A DNA stretch of 64,000 bases from 0-14-0-20-45-22 sp041645495. GTDB taxonomy: Bacteria > Fidelibacterota > UBA2242. How positions within the stretch are numbered: the stretch's first letter is position 1; every line of letters starts with the position of its first letter. Where the stretch lies: contig JBAZPZ010000002.1 in assembly GCA_041645495.1 (NCBI GenBank), forward strand, positions 1 to 64,000. Reading direction: 5' to 3'. The position numbers and the translations under genes were made by a program. Positions 8,387-16,463 of this stretch are shown here, in pieces. Below the pieces are notes generated by a model. It ran no database searches. It was given only the letters and a program-made list of their open reading frames with translations, and had not been told where the DNA came from.

Positions 8387-9769
8387 TTATTGCTCCGGTA
8401 ACGTGATGACAAATTCCGTGCCGCTTTCATCCGAGCGAGTAAGCCGGATGGAACCGCCGTGTTGCTCGACGATGGATTTAGCAATCGAGAGTCCGAGACC
8501 GACGCCGCTCGATTTGGTGCTGAAGAAAGCGTCAAAAATCTGAGGCTGGATTTTTTCAGGCATCGGCATGCCCTGATTGAAAAACGATATTGTCAGTTCT
8601 TGGCCGTTTTTACGGATTTCGATCTGGATCGGATCGGAATCGCCCGACGCGTCGGCAGCATTTCGCAAACAATTGGTAAACGCGCGCTGGATTTTCCCCG
8701 GATGAACGTTGAGACTGCCTTCGCCGCTCACGATGAACTTATGATTCGGGAAAAACGGTTGAACTTCGTTGATGCTTTCCGTCAGTAGCCACCGAATGTC
8801 GCTCTCGACCAGATTGCTTTCGACCGGTCGTGCGTAGGCGAGAAAGGCGTCAACGATCTCGGAAAGACGGTTCACTTCCCGGGAAATGGCGGCCGCGAAT
8901 TCCGCTAGTTCAGGCGCGTTCCGGGTTTCTTCTATCAGTAATTCGGCGTTAATCTTCATTCCGCCGAGCGGATTGCGAATCTCGTGGGCGACGGACGCTA
9001 AAAGTTGCTTGTTTTCTTTTTCGCGCCGGTCGATTTCCGCCTGCATCTTTTGCATTGTTTGCCCGAGAAAACCGATCTCGTCTTTCCTATTTCTTAAAAC
9101 AACCGATTGTTTGCGGCCTTTTCCGATTTCCTCGGCGTATTTTGTTAAAAGTCCGAGCGGTTTCGTCAAGTTTCGGGATGCCAAAACCGAGATGAAAATT
9201 CCCAGTAGGAGAATTATCAACCCGGTTCGAACCATCTGACTTTGCAACCGGGCGGCGTCCTGAAGAAACGTCGCGCTAGCGTCGATCGCTACGATCACAA
9301 CGGAACTGTCCGGCAGGTGAAGCGGGCTGAACGTCGATTTGAGATAATTCCCGACGTCGTCGGAGAAAAGCGGCGAGCAGACAATTTCGCCCCGAAACGC
9401 GCGGGAAATTTCACCGGAATGTAGCATCAGGGATTTGACGCCGCTCTCTTCTTTTCCCGTCGAGATCAGCAGAGAAGAATCTGCCCGGATCAAGTAAATC
9501 GAACTCGCCGAAACCTTCGACAAATTTGCTAACAACATTCGCCGGACGGAATCTCTGGCGACGGCCGATTCCGGGTATCGGTTTAGAAAACCGATGAGCG
9601 CCGTGTCCAATCGTTCCTGTAACAGAACGATATTCGTCTTCAGGTTTCGGGACAGTTCTTCTTCCATCGTCTGGCGGGTTTGCCAGTAAATCGGAACGGA
9701 TAGAAGAATCACGATCAGCGCGATCAGTAACCCGATGAACAAGGCGATTTTATACGACAATTTTTTCAT
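8387..9769 (-). CDS. Sensor histidine kinase
   Basis: 460 residues. Membrane helix 1 (about 7-28), a sensor region of about 145 residues outside the cytoplasm, membrane helix 2 (about 174-195) and a HAMP linker (about 195-250). The dimerisation/phospho-acceptor domain has VAHEIRNPLGG with His262. The ATPase domain has the N box NCLRNAADAS and the G boxes DAFFSTKSSGVGLGLSIAK. It autophosphorylates and passes the phosphate to the NtrC-type regulator encoded directly downstream with no gap. The sensor region has no recognised ligand domain, so the signal is unknown. The ATG has no strong ribosome site. The STAS gene runs divergently from the 200-base region upstream. Confidence 0.96.
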   Translation of the reverse strand: MKKLSYKIALFIGLLIALIVILLSVPIYWQTRQTMEEELSRNLKTNIVLLQERLDTALIGFLNRYPESAVARDSVRRMLLANLSKVSASSIYLIRADSSLLISTGKEESGVKSLMLHSGEISRAFRGEIVCSPLFSDDVGNYLKSTFSPLHLPDSSVVIVAIDASATFLQDAARLQSQMVRTGLIILLLGIFISVLASRNLTKPLGLLTKYAEEIGKGRKQSVVLRNRKDEIGFLGQTMQKMQAEIDRREKENKQLLASVAHEIRNPLGGMKINAELLIEETRNAPELAEFAAAISREVNRLSEIVDAFLAYARPVESNLVESDIRWLLTESINEVQPFFPNHKFIVSGEGSLNVHPGKIQRAFTNCLRNAADASGDSDPIQIEIRKNGQELTISFFNQGMPMPEKIQPQIFDAFFSTKSSGVGLGLSIAKSIVEQHGGSIRLTRSDESGTEFVITLPEQ

Positions 9770-9864
9770 GACGACAACTTACTTCGCCGGAGCGATAGAG
9801 GCAAGTCGCGCGTAAATCGCAGTTAATTGTCGATCTGTTTGAACTGTTGCCGCTTAAACACTTA

Positions 9865-9893
9865 TTGCCAATATGCGAATCAAAACCTAAATT
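9865..9893 (+). promoter_or_regulatory. Probable sigma70 promoter for the STAS gene
   Basis: TTGCCA (9865-9870) and TAAATT (9888-9893) are separated by 17 bases, a reasonable vegetative promoter match upstream of the rightward STAS gene. No sigma54-type site was found in this divergent region. Confidence 0.4.
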
Positions 9894-9969
9894 TGAAATG
9901 CTTATAAAAAACATGGCTGTTTTTTCAAATGTCTGATGAACGATTGCAGGTTTGTAAAGGAGAATGTCC

Positions 9970-10302
9970 ATGGAAATGAATTCCAGGAAAGATAATGGCG
10001 CGACGATAGTGACAATTAGCGGGCGATTGGACGCGGCTTCCGCTCCGGATTTCAACAAACAATTCACCGACTTGATCGGCCAGGGCGAAGCGACGTTCGT
10101 ACTTGATTTCAGCGATCTGGTTTATATTTCCAGCGCCGGTTTGAGAAGCATCCTGCTCGTCGCGCAGGAATTGCGGAAAAAGAGCGGGAAACTCCTCGTT
10201 GTGTCGTTGAAGGATATCGTTCGGGAAGTGTTCGAAATTTCCGGTTTCATTCAACTATTCCAGATATTTGATTCGGTCGATCAGGCGCTCGGTCAAAAGT
10301 AA
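9970..10302 (+). CDS. STAS-domain protein, anti-sigma factor antagonist family
   Basis: 110 residues from the ATG at 9970, which has AAAGGAG seven bases upstream. An ATG at 9964 is too close to that site. It is a single STAS domain: GATIVTISGRLDAASAP at the start and DLVYISSAGLRSILL in the middle, where the serine of the ISSAG segment is the residue usually phosphorylated in SpoIIAA/RsbV-type proteins. Such proteins free a sigma factor by binding its anti-sigma kinase in a phosphorylation-dependent way. No anti-sigma kinase or PP2C phosphatase gene is nearby, so its partners must be encoded elsewhere. It is a lone gene between a divergent kinase gene and a convergent acetyltransferase gene. 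Confidence 0.92.
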   Translation: MEMNSRKDNGATIVTISGRLDAASAPDFNKQFTDLIGQGEATFVLDFSDLVYISSAGLRSILLVAQELRKKSGKLLVVSLKDIVREVFEISGFIQLFQIFDSVDQALGQK

Positions 10303-10358
10303 ATCCCCTCATATCGGAAATCCGACTCTTTATTTATCGGGAAGATCAGTAAAATTTA

Positions 10359-11171
10359 TCAGTGGTTGGACAAAAAAACGACGCGACGGGAATCGCATGT
10401 CGGGCATGTGTGTTCGTCACAGAGCAGACGGCTGTAATTATCCCGGAAAAACGGTAATCCCGTTTCCATCAGCAATGAAACCGGAACCAGCAGAGAGGTC
10501 AGATTTTCCGTGCGGAAATTGGTAATTCGACCGGTTTCCCGCAGATGCGATTCAAAATTGACGAAGGATTTGGCACAGCCGGGTATTTCGCGCAACGGCT
10601 GTTCGCCCTGAATCGAAACGCCGATCGGTTCGATGCCCAAATAATTCCACGGTGAGAAATTGCTCCATGGAACCGGCGCGCGGTTTTCCATATAATGGCA
10701 AAACGACATTGAGGAAAAATCGACGCCGAGTAGAAGGACAAAGGCGTCGGAACGGTTCGACAGCCATTCGAGAACGCTTCCGTCGCCGAGCGGACTTTCG
10801 GGTGAATAGTCCGCGTCGATTTCGTCGGTTATTTTTCCCCATAAAGAAAACGAATGCGTCGGCGAACTGGTTCGGACGACCTGAACGGAAGTGCGAAAAA
10901 CTTCCGAAACAGCGCCGGTTTTGGTAGGCGTTCGTTCACGGTCAAAAATATTGTAACCGCCGGATCGTCTTTTGAAGCAATAACTGAAGGCGGGCATGAT
11001 GATCGACCCGTCCGTGGTGATTTTGGATTGCAGGCTGGCGATTATCCCGTCGATTCTCAGAGACGGAAAAGCGGAGCGTATCCGACGATAACTGCTGTGG
11101 ACGAGCAGATGATAACCTCCATTCAAGCCGAGGCGGTTCAGGTAATCGTCAAAAGCCGGAATTGGTTTCAT
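10359..11171 (-). CDS. AAC(3)-family N-acetyltransferase
   Basis: 270 residues matching the 'Antibiotic_NAT' (aminoglycoside 3-N-acetyltransferase) family in size and motifs: YHLLVHSSYRRI near the N-terminus, GSIIMPAFSYCF, TSSPTHSFSLWGKI with the family His, SPLGDGSVLEWL and LLLGVDFSSMSFCHYME. These enzymes move acetyl from acetyl-CoA to an amino group. Many members in environmental genomes act on amino sugars or antibiotics made by the cell, and nothing here shows drug resistance. The C-terminus has three cysteines close together (LLCDEHTCPTCDSRR), possibly a metal site. It lies 15 bases after the stop of a barrel-like protein gene and 56 bases from the convergent STAS gene. Confidence 0.85.
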   Translation of the reverse strand: MKPIPAFDDYLNRLGLNGGYHLLVHSSYRRIRSAFPSLRIDGIIASLQSKITTDGSIIMPAFSYCFKRRSGGYNIFDRERTPTKTGAVSEVFRTSVQVVRTSSPTHSFSLWGKITDEIDADYSPESPLGDGSVLEWLSNRSDAFVLLLGVDFSSMSFCHYMENRAPVPWSNFSPWNYLGIEPIGVSIQGEQPLREIPGCAKSFVNFESHLRETGRITNFRTENLTSLLVPVSLLMETGLPFFRDNYSRLLCDEHTCPTCDSRRVVFLSNH

Positions 11172-11186
11172 TGCCGCGAAATTTAG

Positions 11187-12659
11187 TCAATTCAGGCTAT
11201 AATTGATATTAAACTCGTGCAATTGACCACCGTGCAGGTTTTTTTTGTACTTTTCAGTTGGCGATACGAAATAAACTGGACTATCATCCAGACGGTTTGT
11301 TACCGGAACCAGCTGGCGAAATTGATAATGGATTCCGACCTTGCCGATCTGCCGGTTAACCGAACAGACGAGATCGAACAGGTTCACGTCATATCTTAAC
11401 GGATAATGAAGCGGAGCCATCACCAGACCGAATTCGAGGTCAGCTTCACCGTCGATCCAGTAATTGTACCTTGCATGCGTGTAAGTCAGCGAAACGCTGT
11501 TATTGAACTTCCATAAATCGAACCGGTAGTCGCCACCAATTTTCTGAGCGAATGACGAACTGTTTTTGAATTGACAATCCACCGCGTGTGAAATCGGAAA
11601 TAATTCCTGATAATATCCGAGCACCGGCAACCGGAAGAGCAAATGCATCGAATATTTTCCGTAGGAAAGTCCGGCGCTGAACCTGAAGCAGTTGAAATGA
11701 AATACCGAGTTTATAAAGAAACCGTCGCGTGCGAGATCGCCGTTTCCAAGATTCCGGTAATCCAGCGTTGTCGGCTGATTGTTGTCGAATTTTGTCTGGC
11801 CGCGGCTCAGGATAAATCCCGCTTCGATACAGTTCAGAGTCCGATTCTGTGAATTCAGGGACAAACAAGCCAGCGTTTCTTTGAATGAAACCGGAACATC
11901 GATGCGTCGATTTCCGGTCAACTGTGGTTTGTTGCTTGAATTGACATAATGAATTTGGATATCGTCGCTGAAATCGGATTGAGAAACGGACAAACCAAGC
12001 CGGTGCGCCGCATTCAACGGAGTCGAACCCCAAACCAGCAGACTCAGTTTTTCCGGCCGTGATTCGATGCTGAAATTCCGTCCGAAAGCAGGTTCGAGCC
12101 AATCGAAGAAGAATTCGTTATCCATGGCCTTAGCAGAAATTGGAAAACGGTTGACAACCTGCATTCCGGAAAGGTCGCCGATTGAATAATCGATGCCGAC
12201 GCCGATGAGACCGATCCCTTTTGTCGCCGCCCATCGGAACGAGCCGGATAGCGCGCTCAGGTCGGTTTTTCCGACGATTGCCGTGACATCTTTTTTTGTA
12301 TCGATCAGGAATTGATTTCGGTTCAGATCGATCGACAACATTTGGCTGGAATTTTTAAAATGAAACGGAAATAGAACGCCTGCGCGCGGAGAAAGATTGT
12401 GCGAAAAGACGACGGATTTTCTTTTGATCTTCGCCCGGTAGATGTTTTCAAAATCGTACCGGAAGTCAATCTGTATTTCACCGTTTTGGATTTCTTCGAT
12501 AGAAATGGTTCTCTCTTGGGGAAAATTCAGAAAGGAATAGAAGAAATCGGAAAGTTCGAAGGCGTAAACCTCCGGGCAAATCGTCAGAAACAAAAACAGA
12601 AAGGGGAAAAGCGTGGCGCTTTCCCCTTTTGAGGTGTTTTTTATCGGTCTTCTATGCAA
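11187..12659 (-). CDS. Exported protein, probable outer-membrane beta-barrel
   Basis: 490 residues. The N-terminus is basic (MHRRPIKNTSKG), followed by a hydrophobic run (FPFLFLFLTI) and a likely signal peptidase site after EVYA, about residue 33. The rest consists of many short alternating segments rich in Phe, Tyr, Asn and Ser, ending in GGQLHEFNINYSLN, as expected for a barrel of roughly 16-20 strands. No catalytic motif is visible and no family was recognised. It starts 2 bases after the stop of the 786-residue secreted protein and was probably acquired or evolved as its partner (inference from position). Confidence 0.75.
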   Translation of the reverse strand: MHRRPIKNTSKGESATLFPFLFLFLTICPEVYAFELSDFFYSFLNFPQERTISIEEIQNGEIQIDFRYDFENIYRAKIKRKSVVFSHNLSPRAGVLFPFHFKNSSQMLSIDLNRNQFLIDTKKDVTAIVGKTDLSALSGSFRWAATKGIGLIGVGIDYSIGDLSGMQVVNRFPISAKAMDNEFFFDWLEPAFGRNFSIESRPEKLSLLVWGSTPLNAAHRLGLSVSQSDFSDDIQIHYVNSSNKPQLTGNRRIDVPVSFKETLACLSLNSQNRTLNCIEAGFILSRGQTKFDNNQPTTLDYRNLGNGDLARDGFFINSVFHFNCFRFSAGLSYGKYSMHLLFRLPVLGYYQELFPISHAVDCQFKNSSSFAQKIGGDYRFDLWKFNNSVSLTYTHARYNYWIDGEADLEFGLVMAPLHYPLRYDVNLFDLVCSVNRQIGKVGIHYQFRQLVPVTNRLDDSPVYFVSPTEKYKKNLHGGQLHEFNINYSLN

Positions 12660-12661
12660 AA

Positions 12662-15022
12662 TTATTTAATCAGAGACATTTTCCTTATCGAGATGTTTCC
12701 GTTGACTTCAAGCCGGGCAAAGTAAATGCCGGATGAAAAATTCACAGCATTCCACGGAACGATATGTTTTCCGGAACGGAAGCGCTGATTGACGATCTGT
12801 TCGACGACTCTGCCCTGGAGATTAAGAATGGAAATCTTCACATCGGCCACTGCGGGCAGATCGAATTCAATGTGTGCGACCGGGTTGAACGGGTTGGGAT
12901 AAACGGGATAGAGGCAAAATTCACGCGGTAAAGTCGGAAGTTTTCGACTGCTTAACGATTTGTATCGATCCGGGAATAAACCGCCGAGCGTGCTATCGAC
13001 GCCGAAGACAAGATTTTTCCACATCAGGAGGAAACTCTTTGGTGGATTATCAAACCATGCCGAGAGGTTCAGGCGTTCATTTCCCATGTTCATCATAGAG
13101 TCAGGGTACTCAAAATCGGTATGTATCATATCGGCGAACGTATGTGATATATAACCGTACATAATCATCTTTTCACTATCCATATTGAAGTCGTCTTCAT
13201 AAGGAGCCATGGCCGTGAACAGATCGGTTAGCCGACCAGAAAAAATTGCCAGTGAATCGAATGCCGTCGAAAACCATGCTCCGGCTTCGTGAAATTTTTC
13301 GACACCGTAAGGCGTAAGCGATAGGAAATCGGGATTGGACGATTCGAGGATCAGGATGAAATCCGAATCGCTTTGGACTTCCGAGAAATTCAGTTTGGTC
13401 GGATCAAGGTCAAGCACAAAAACCTCGTTCAGATTCTGATAGATTGCCCGGAAACCGCTGTTGATTGCCATTAAACCGTCGCCAAGTAGTGAGATGAAAT
13501 TGACGGCGGTGTGAACGTTCGGAACTGACGCGCTGAACGGATCGACGGAAAAGTCGGAATTTGCAAGTATGTTGTATCGGTTTACGATCACATCGTCATG
13601 CTTTTCGATGATGACAAAATTTGTCGGATTTACAGAATGAATGTAAAAATCGATGTGATTCCGTATTTCGGCAATTTGTGGGGAGAAATCGAAGTCTTTC
13701 CAGTCAAAGAGATAGGTCAGGCTGTCGATCCTTCCGGTCTGCAGACAATAAAAGGCGCGATTGAAATTTTCGTGAATTTGTTTGTTTGTCAATAACTTCA
13801 CCGTCAGCGCCATGGCAATACCGAAATGTTTATCGGGCGGAATGGGATTCATGGCCAGCCATTCTGCTTTTTTAACCGACAGGCAGGCTCGAAAAGTTAG
13901 AAAATCGTCGTTAGTGTTAAAAACAACGTCCGAACGAATCATCAAAAGTAAATTTTCGGGTGCGCCGTTGGGGAAGATGTCGTTAAAGGAGAAATTGTCA
14001 AATTCACCATTTCGGTAGTAGTCGTAGAAAACGGTTTTTAGACCGTTAGCGGGCATATTTTGCAGGATTGCCAGCGGCTTGATTGTTTTTCCGTTGATGG
14101 GATCGCCGACCGGATAAACCTTGCCGTTCAGCAACGTATCGATTTCTGAAATGACCATTTTGACGCTGTCAAAAGGAGCAAGATTGAGATTCAGCGGCTG
14201 GAACGGCTGATTCGTCAGAAGTACTTTGAGTGTATCGAGGAATTGATGGGTTTGATCCAATCCTGTCCGGACATTGGCGACGCCCGGCATGACATCTCCA
14301 TTTGGAATGCTCATGACTGAATCGATATTTGAAAAACCGGAATCAAAGGAATGCCCCATTGCTTGGGTCAATTGATCGATCTCGTCCAGCCGGTTAAAGA
14401 ATTTCCGGGAGAAAATGAAAGGAGTCGTTTCGTACTTCGTTCCGGCAAGTGAGACAGAAAATTCAAAGTCAGCAGTTCCATCACGGACCATTTCCCAATG
14501 ATCGCCGAAAGCACTGTAAATCTCGTCGGCTTTTTGCTGGTAAACGGCGATTTCCGTTCCGATTTGATTGATGTCGCCTCCGATATTAAACAGCCGTGTC
14601 TTCATCGTATCCCGAAAGGCGGGATAAGTTCCGTTGTTGAAGAAATCAGTTAAAAGAGTGAAAAATTCCTGTTGAGATTGAGACTGAAGAATAGGAAAGA
14701 TATCCGTTTCCGCGATAAAACCGATGTCTGACAGGTTGGAACCAATGTCGTCCAATAACAATTCAGTATTCGTGAAAAGCGTGTCCTGATTCACGATGTC
14801 CCATGCCGCTTCGATAATTGCGAGTCCCATATGCGCTTTCATTGTTGGAGTATCATCGCTACCGATAGCAGTCTGCAATAGAAATTTGGCTTCCTTTGAG
14901 GACAGGTAGATGATATATTCGGGAGTGATGTCCTTTTGCAGGATCAGGTCAGGCGAGCCGGCAAACAAGGGAACACAAATAAATATGAGAGAGAAGAGAA
15001 CTGCTGGCTTGATTGTTTTCAT
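12662..15022 (-). CDS. Large secreted protein with C-terminal type-A sorting domain
   Basis: 786 residues. Residues 1-22 (MKTIKPAVLFSLIFICVPLF) are a signal peptide. The last 80 or so residues are a T9SS type-A-like sorting/FlgD-like domain: YPVYPNPFNPVAHIEFDLP, then DVKISILNLQGRVVEQI and a Lys-rich end RKMSLIK. In Bacteroidetes such domains direct proteins across the outer membrane by the type IX system. In other FCB phyla the same domain is common although the system is less certain. The central 650 residues are helical and acidic and match nothing I recognise. A very strong ribosome site (AAGGAGG, 6 bases from the ATG) and a plausible promoter at 15065-15094 suggest good expression. Confidence 0.85.
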   Translation of the reverse strand: MKTIKPAVLFSLIFICVPLFAGSPDLILQKDITPEYIIYLSSKEAKFLLQTAIGSDDTPTMKAHMGLAIIEAAWDIVNQDTLFTNTELLLDDIGSNLSDIGFIAETDIFPILQSQSQQEFFTLLTDFFNNGTYPAFRDTMKTRLFNIGGDINQIGTEIAVYQQKADEIYSAFGDHWEMVRDGTADFEFSVSLAGTKYETTPFIFSRKFFNRLDEIDQLTQAMGHSFDSGFSNIDSVMSIPNGDVMPGVANVRTGLDQTHQFLDTLKVLLTNQPFQPLNLNLAPFDSVKMVISEIDTLLNGKVYPVGDPINGKTIKPLAILQNMPANGLKTVFYDYYRNGEFDNFSFNDIFPNGAPENLLLMIRSDVVFNTNDDFLTFRACLSVKKAEWLAMNPIPPDKHFGIAMALTVKLLTNKQIHENFNRAFYCLQTGRIDSLTYLFDWKDFDFSPQIAEIRNHIDFYIHSVNPTNFVIIEKHDDVIVNRYNILANSDFSVDPFSASVPNVHTAVNFISLLGDGLMAINSGFRAIYQNLNEVFVLDLDPTKLNFSEVQSDSDFILILESSNPDFLSLTPYGVEKFHEAGAWFSTAFDSLAIFSGRLTDLFTAMAPYEDDFNMDSEKMIMYGYISHTFADMIHTDFEYPDSMMNMGNERLNLSAWFDNPPKSFLLMWKNLVFGVDSTLGGLFPDRYKSLSSRKLPTLPREFCLYPVYPNPFNPVAHIEFDLPAVADVKISILNLQGRVVEQIVNQRFRSGKHIVPWNAVNFSSGIYFARLEVNGNISIRKMSLIK

Positions 15023-15064
15023 GAATACCTCCTTTTTTCTGGTTCAATTTACCTAACTACCAAT

Positions 15065-15094
15065 AATATAAAAGTTGTTTCGCATCACATTCAA
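15065..15094 (-). promoter_or_regulatory. Probable sigma70 promoter of the 786-residue secreted protein gene
   Basis: On the minus strand TTGAAT (15094-15089) and TATATT (15070-15065) are 18 bases apart and would start a transcript about 35 bases before the ATG at 15022, just ahead of its strong ribosome site. Confidence 0.45.
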
Positions 15095-15132
15095 GAAACT
15101 TTTATCGAAGCAGTCGGTTAGCCTGAATAATT

Positions 15133-15183
15133 CACCGCAGCCACCGCCGTTGGCGGGATTCAGCACGCTGAGAACGCAGAGAT
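15133..15183 (-). repeat. Dispersed intergenic element, copy 1 (interrupted)
   Basis: Read on the minus strand it begins ATCTCTGCGTTCTC, 13 of 14 bases identical to 25764-25777, and ends CTGCGGTG, like the CCGCGGTT end of the other copies. In between lies about 25 bases with a hairpin (CCGCC at 15144-15148 pairing with GGCGG at 15152-15156), as if something had been inserted. Confidence 0.5.
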
Positions 15184-15255
15184 TATCTATTTATTAATAA
15201 CTTAGAGTCATAATCAAGACCAAATATTTTTTAAATAATAAAATTATGAAATGTC

Positions 15256-15289
15256 CTCCGCCCCGCATTCTGCGGGGAACTCCGCGGTT
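15256..15289 (+). repeat. Dispersed intergenic element, copy 2
   Basis: Begins CTCCG and ends GAACTCCGCGGTT (15277-15289), the last 13 bases being identical to 25781-25793. The middle forms a 7-pair hairpin, CCCCGCA (15261-15267) with TGCGGGG (15271-15277). It is not followed by a T run, so it is not a normal terminator. Confidence 0.5.
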
Positions 15290-15375
15290 TATGAATAAAA
15301 GAGGTTAGGTTATGTTCCGGGTACAGAAAATATTGAGAGTATAAAAGAAATGTTGATATTGATTGTAGATTTCAT

Positions 15376-15404
15376 TTGACAAAGAAACCAGAATTCTCTA
15401 AAAT
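15376..15404 (+). promoter_or_regulatory. Strong sigma70 promoter
   Basis: A perfect -35 box TTGACA (15376-15381), a 17-base spacer and TAAAAT (15399-15404). Transcription would start near 15411, leaving a leader of only about 15-20 bases that consists mostly of the ribosome site GGAGGA. This rules out the earlier TTG at 15405 as start codon. Confidence 0.8.
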
Positions 15405-15431
15405 TTGTTCAAGAAATTTGGAGGAATGATT

Positions 15432-15857
15432 TTGAGAGACACAAAGAGAATTTCGACTTTACTTGCAGTCACGGTGCTTTTTACCCTCGTCTCAAGCGTT
15501 GCGCTCGGAAATTCAAGGTATTATTCCTCAGTCCAACAAATATGCAAAGCGTACCAGATAGAGGTCGATTACAACCGGATGAGTTTGATCGAAACGGCTA
15601 ACGGCGCCAAGGACTTTAGCCTGACGATCAACAGCGCCCGGAATAGTTTCGATCGCGTCATGCTGATCGGCTTTTATGCCACCGGGAAGGCGATGCTGTA
15701 TTTGAAAGAGGACATTCAGACGGTGAATATTATCGTGAGCGTCGAATACAAAGGCGTTGAAAATATCATGGCGACCGCCGTGAAGGAAGATATCCTGGCG
15801 TATGTCGATGGCAAGATGTCTTCAGCTGATTTTGTCAGAAAGATCAAGTTTAGCTAA
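15432..15857 (+). CDS. Small exported protein of unknown function
   Basis: 141 residues when started at the TTG at 15432, which has GGAGGA six bases upstream. An ATG at 15426 is only one or two bases from that site and less likely. The N-terminus RDTKRIS followed by TLLAVTVLFTLVSSVALG is a clear signal peptide cut near residue 25, giving a mature protein of about 115 residues. The mature part mixes polar and short hydrophobic segments and ends in FVRKIKFS. No family is recognised. It is the first gene of a two-gene transcript (with the DUF350 membrane protein, 31 bases downstream) driven by the strong promoter at 15376 and closed by the terminator at 16148. Confidence 0.75.
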   Translation: MRDTKRISTLLAVTVLFTLVSSVALGNSRYYSSVQQICKAYQIEVDYNRMSLIETANGAKDFSLTINSARNSFDRVMLIGFYATGKAMLYLKEDIQTVNIIVSVEYKGVENIMATAVKEDILAYVDGKMSSADFVRKIKFS

Positions 15858-15888
15858 ACACAAAGAACAAAACCCATAGGAGGAATTC

Positions 15889-16122
15889 ATGGATCCTTTT
15901 TCCTGGTCTTACACGTTGATGATGTATTTGAGAGGCATTGGTTGGGCAATTGTCGCCTCGCTCGGTTTTTCTTTTGGCGTTGGATTAGCCGTTAAGGTAT
16001 TTGACTGGCTGTCTTCCGACATCGATGAATGGGAAGAGATCAAGAAAGGCAATATCGGCGTTTCGTTGATTCTCATCACCATCATTCTCATGGTCGGACT
16101 TCTGGTCCATAAAGTCATCTAA
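15889..16122 (+). CDS. DUF350-family small membrane protein
   Basis: 77 residues with two membrane helices (about 15-37 and 54-75) joined by a charged loop containing FDWLSSDIDEWEEIKKGNIG. The KKGN motif before the second helix is the hallmark of DUF350 (UPF0719) proteins, whose role is unknown. Most family members have four helices made of two such units, so this is a half-length, single-unit form. An excellent ribosome site (AGGAGG) lies 5 bases upstream of the ATG. It follows the small exported protein and precedes a strong terminator, so the two genes form a short operon. Confidence 0.82.
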   Translation: MDPFSWSYTLMMYLRGIGWAIVASLGFSFGVGLAVKVFDWLSSDIDEWEEIKKGNIGVSLILITIILMVGLLVHKVI

Positions 16123-16147
16123 GACGACCTTGTTCTCACTTTGCACG

Positions 16148-16183
16148 GGGAAAATTCCGATCGGTTCGGAATTTTCCCTTTTT
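16148..16183 (+). terminator. Rho-independent terminator
   Basis: A perfect 13-pair stem, GGGAAAATTCCGA (16148-16160) with TCGGAATTTTCCC (16166-16178), a 5-base loop and then five T (16179-16183), 25 bases after the DUF350 stop codon. Confidence 0.92.
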
Positions 16184-16214
16184 GCGTGATAATTCGATCG
16201 GCGGAAACAAATTA

Positions 16215-16243
16215 TTGGTTCGATTTGAGAAATGGTTTATATT
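16215..16243 (+). promoter_or_regulatory. Possible sigma70 promoter of the Tat-signal peptide gene
   Basis: TTGGTT (16215-16220), 17-base spacer, TATATT (16238-16243). The -10 box is good and the -35 box is half-matched. It lies between the upstream terminator and the ATG at 16272, which fits a separate transcript. Confidence 0.45.
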
Positions 16244-16271
16244 TCTGGAGTAGAAAGGTTGGGATCGAGAA

Positions 16272-16463
16272 ATGGAAGAGAAAAATCAAAATAGTGTAGA
16301 AAACGTCAGCAGGCGCGATTTCCTCAGAAAAATGGCGGCGACGGTGATTTTTACGACGCCAACGATTCAGACGTTCAAACTACTTAAGTCGTCCAACGAT
16401 TCATGGAATTCCTGGACGGGTCACGGTCACCATCACAATACGGTTCCGCCTCCGCCCGGATAA
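16272..16463 (+). CDS. 63-residue protein with twin-arginine (Tat) signal and His-rich tail
   Basis: The N-terminal part holds a full twin-arginine motif, VSRRDFLRKM (Arg14-Arg15), followed by a moderately hydrophobic stretch (MAATVIFTTPTIQTFKLL). There is no obvious AxA cleavage site. The remaining 24 residues are a tail with two tryptophans, a histidine cluster (GHGHHH, 50-55) and PPPPG at the end. The Tat system exports folded, often metal-bearing proteins, so a Tat signal on so short a tail is odd; the His cluster could bind a metal (inference). tatC is encoded at 46541. The gene has its own promoter and terminator. Ribosome site weak (AAAGG, 12 bases upstream). No partner gene identified. 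Confidence 0.75.
   Translation: MEEKNQNSVENVSRRDFLRKMAATVIFTTPTIQTFKLLKSSNDSWNSWTGHGHHHNTVPPPPG

Larger units (their letters stand above)
15023..15404. other. Intergenic region between divergent genes with two repeat elements
   Basis: 382 bases without a gene. It holds two divergent promoters (15065-15094 leftward, 15376-15404 rightward) and, between them, two short elements at 15133-15183 and 15256-15289 that share sequence with 25757-25793. Each contains a GC-rich hairpin in an AT-rich surrounding. Nothing else was seen. Confidence 0.6.

Noticed and set aside
10359..11171. Antibiotic resistance gene
   Set aside because: The family includes many non-resistance members and the context gives no support.
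15405..15431. Earlier start (TTG at 15405) for the small exported protein
   Set aside because: The -10 box of the promoter ends at 15404, so the transcript would begin after this codon.
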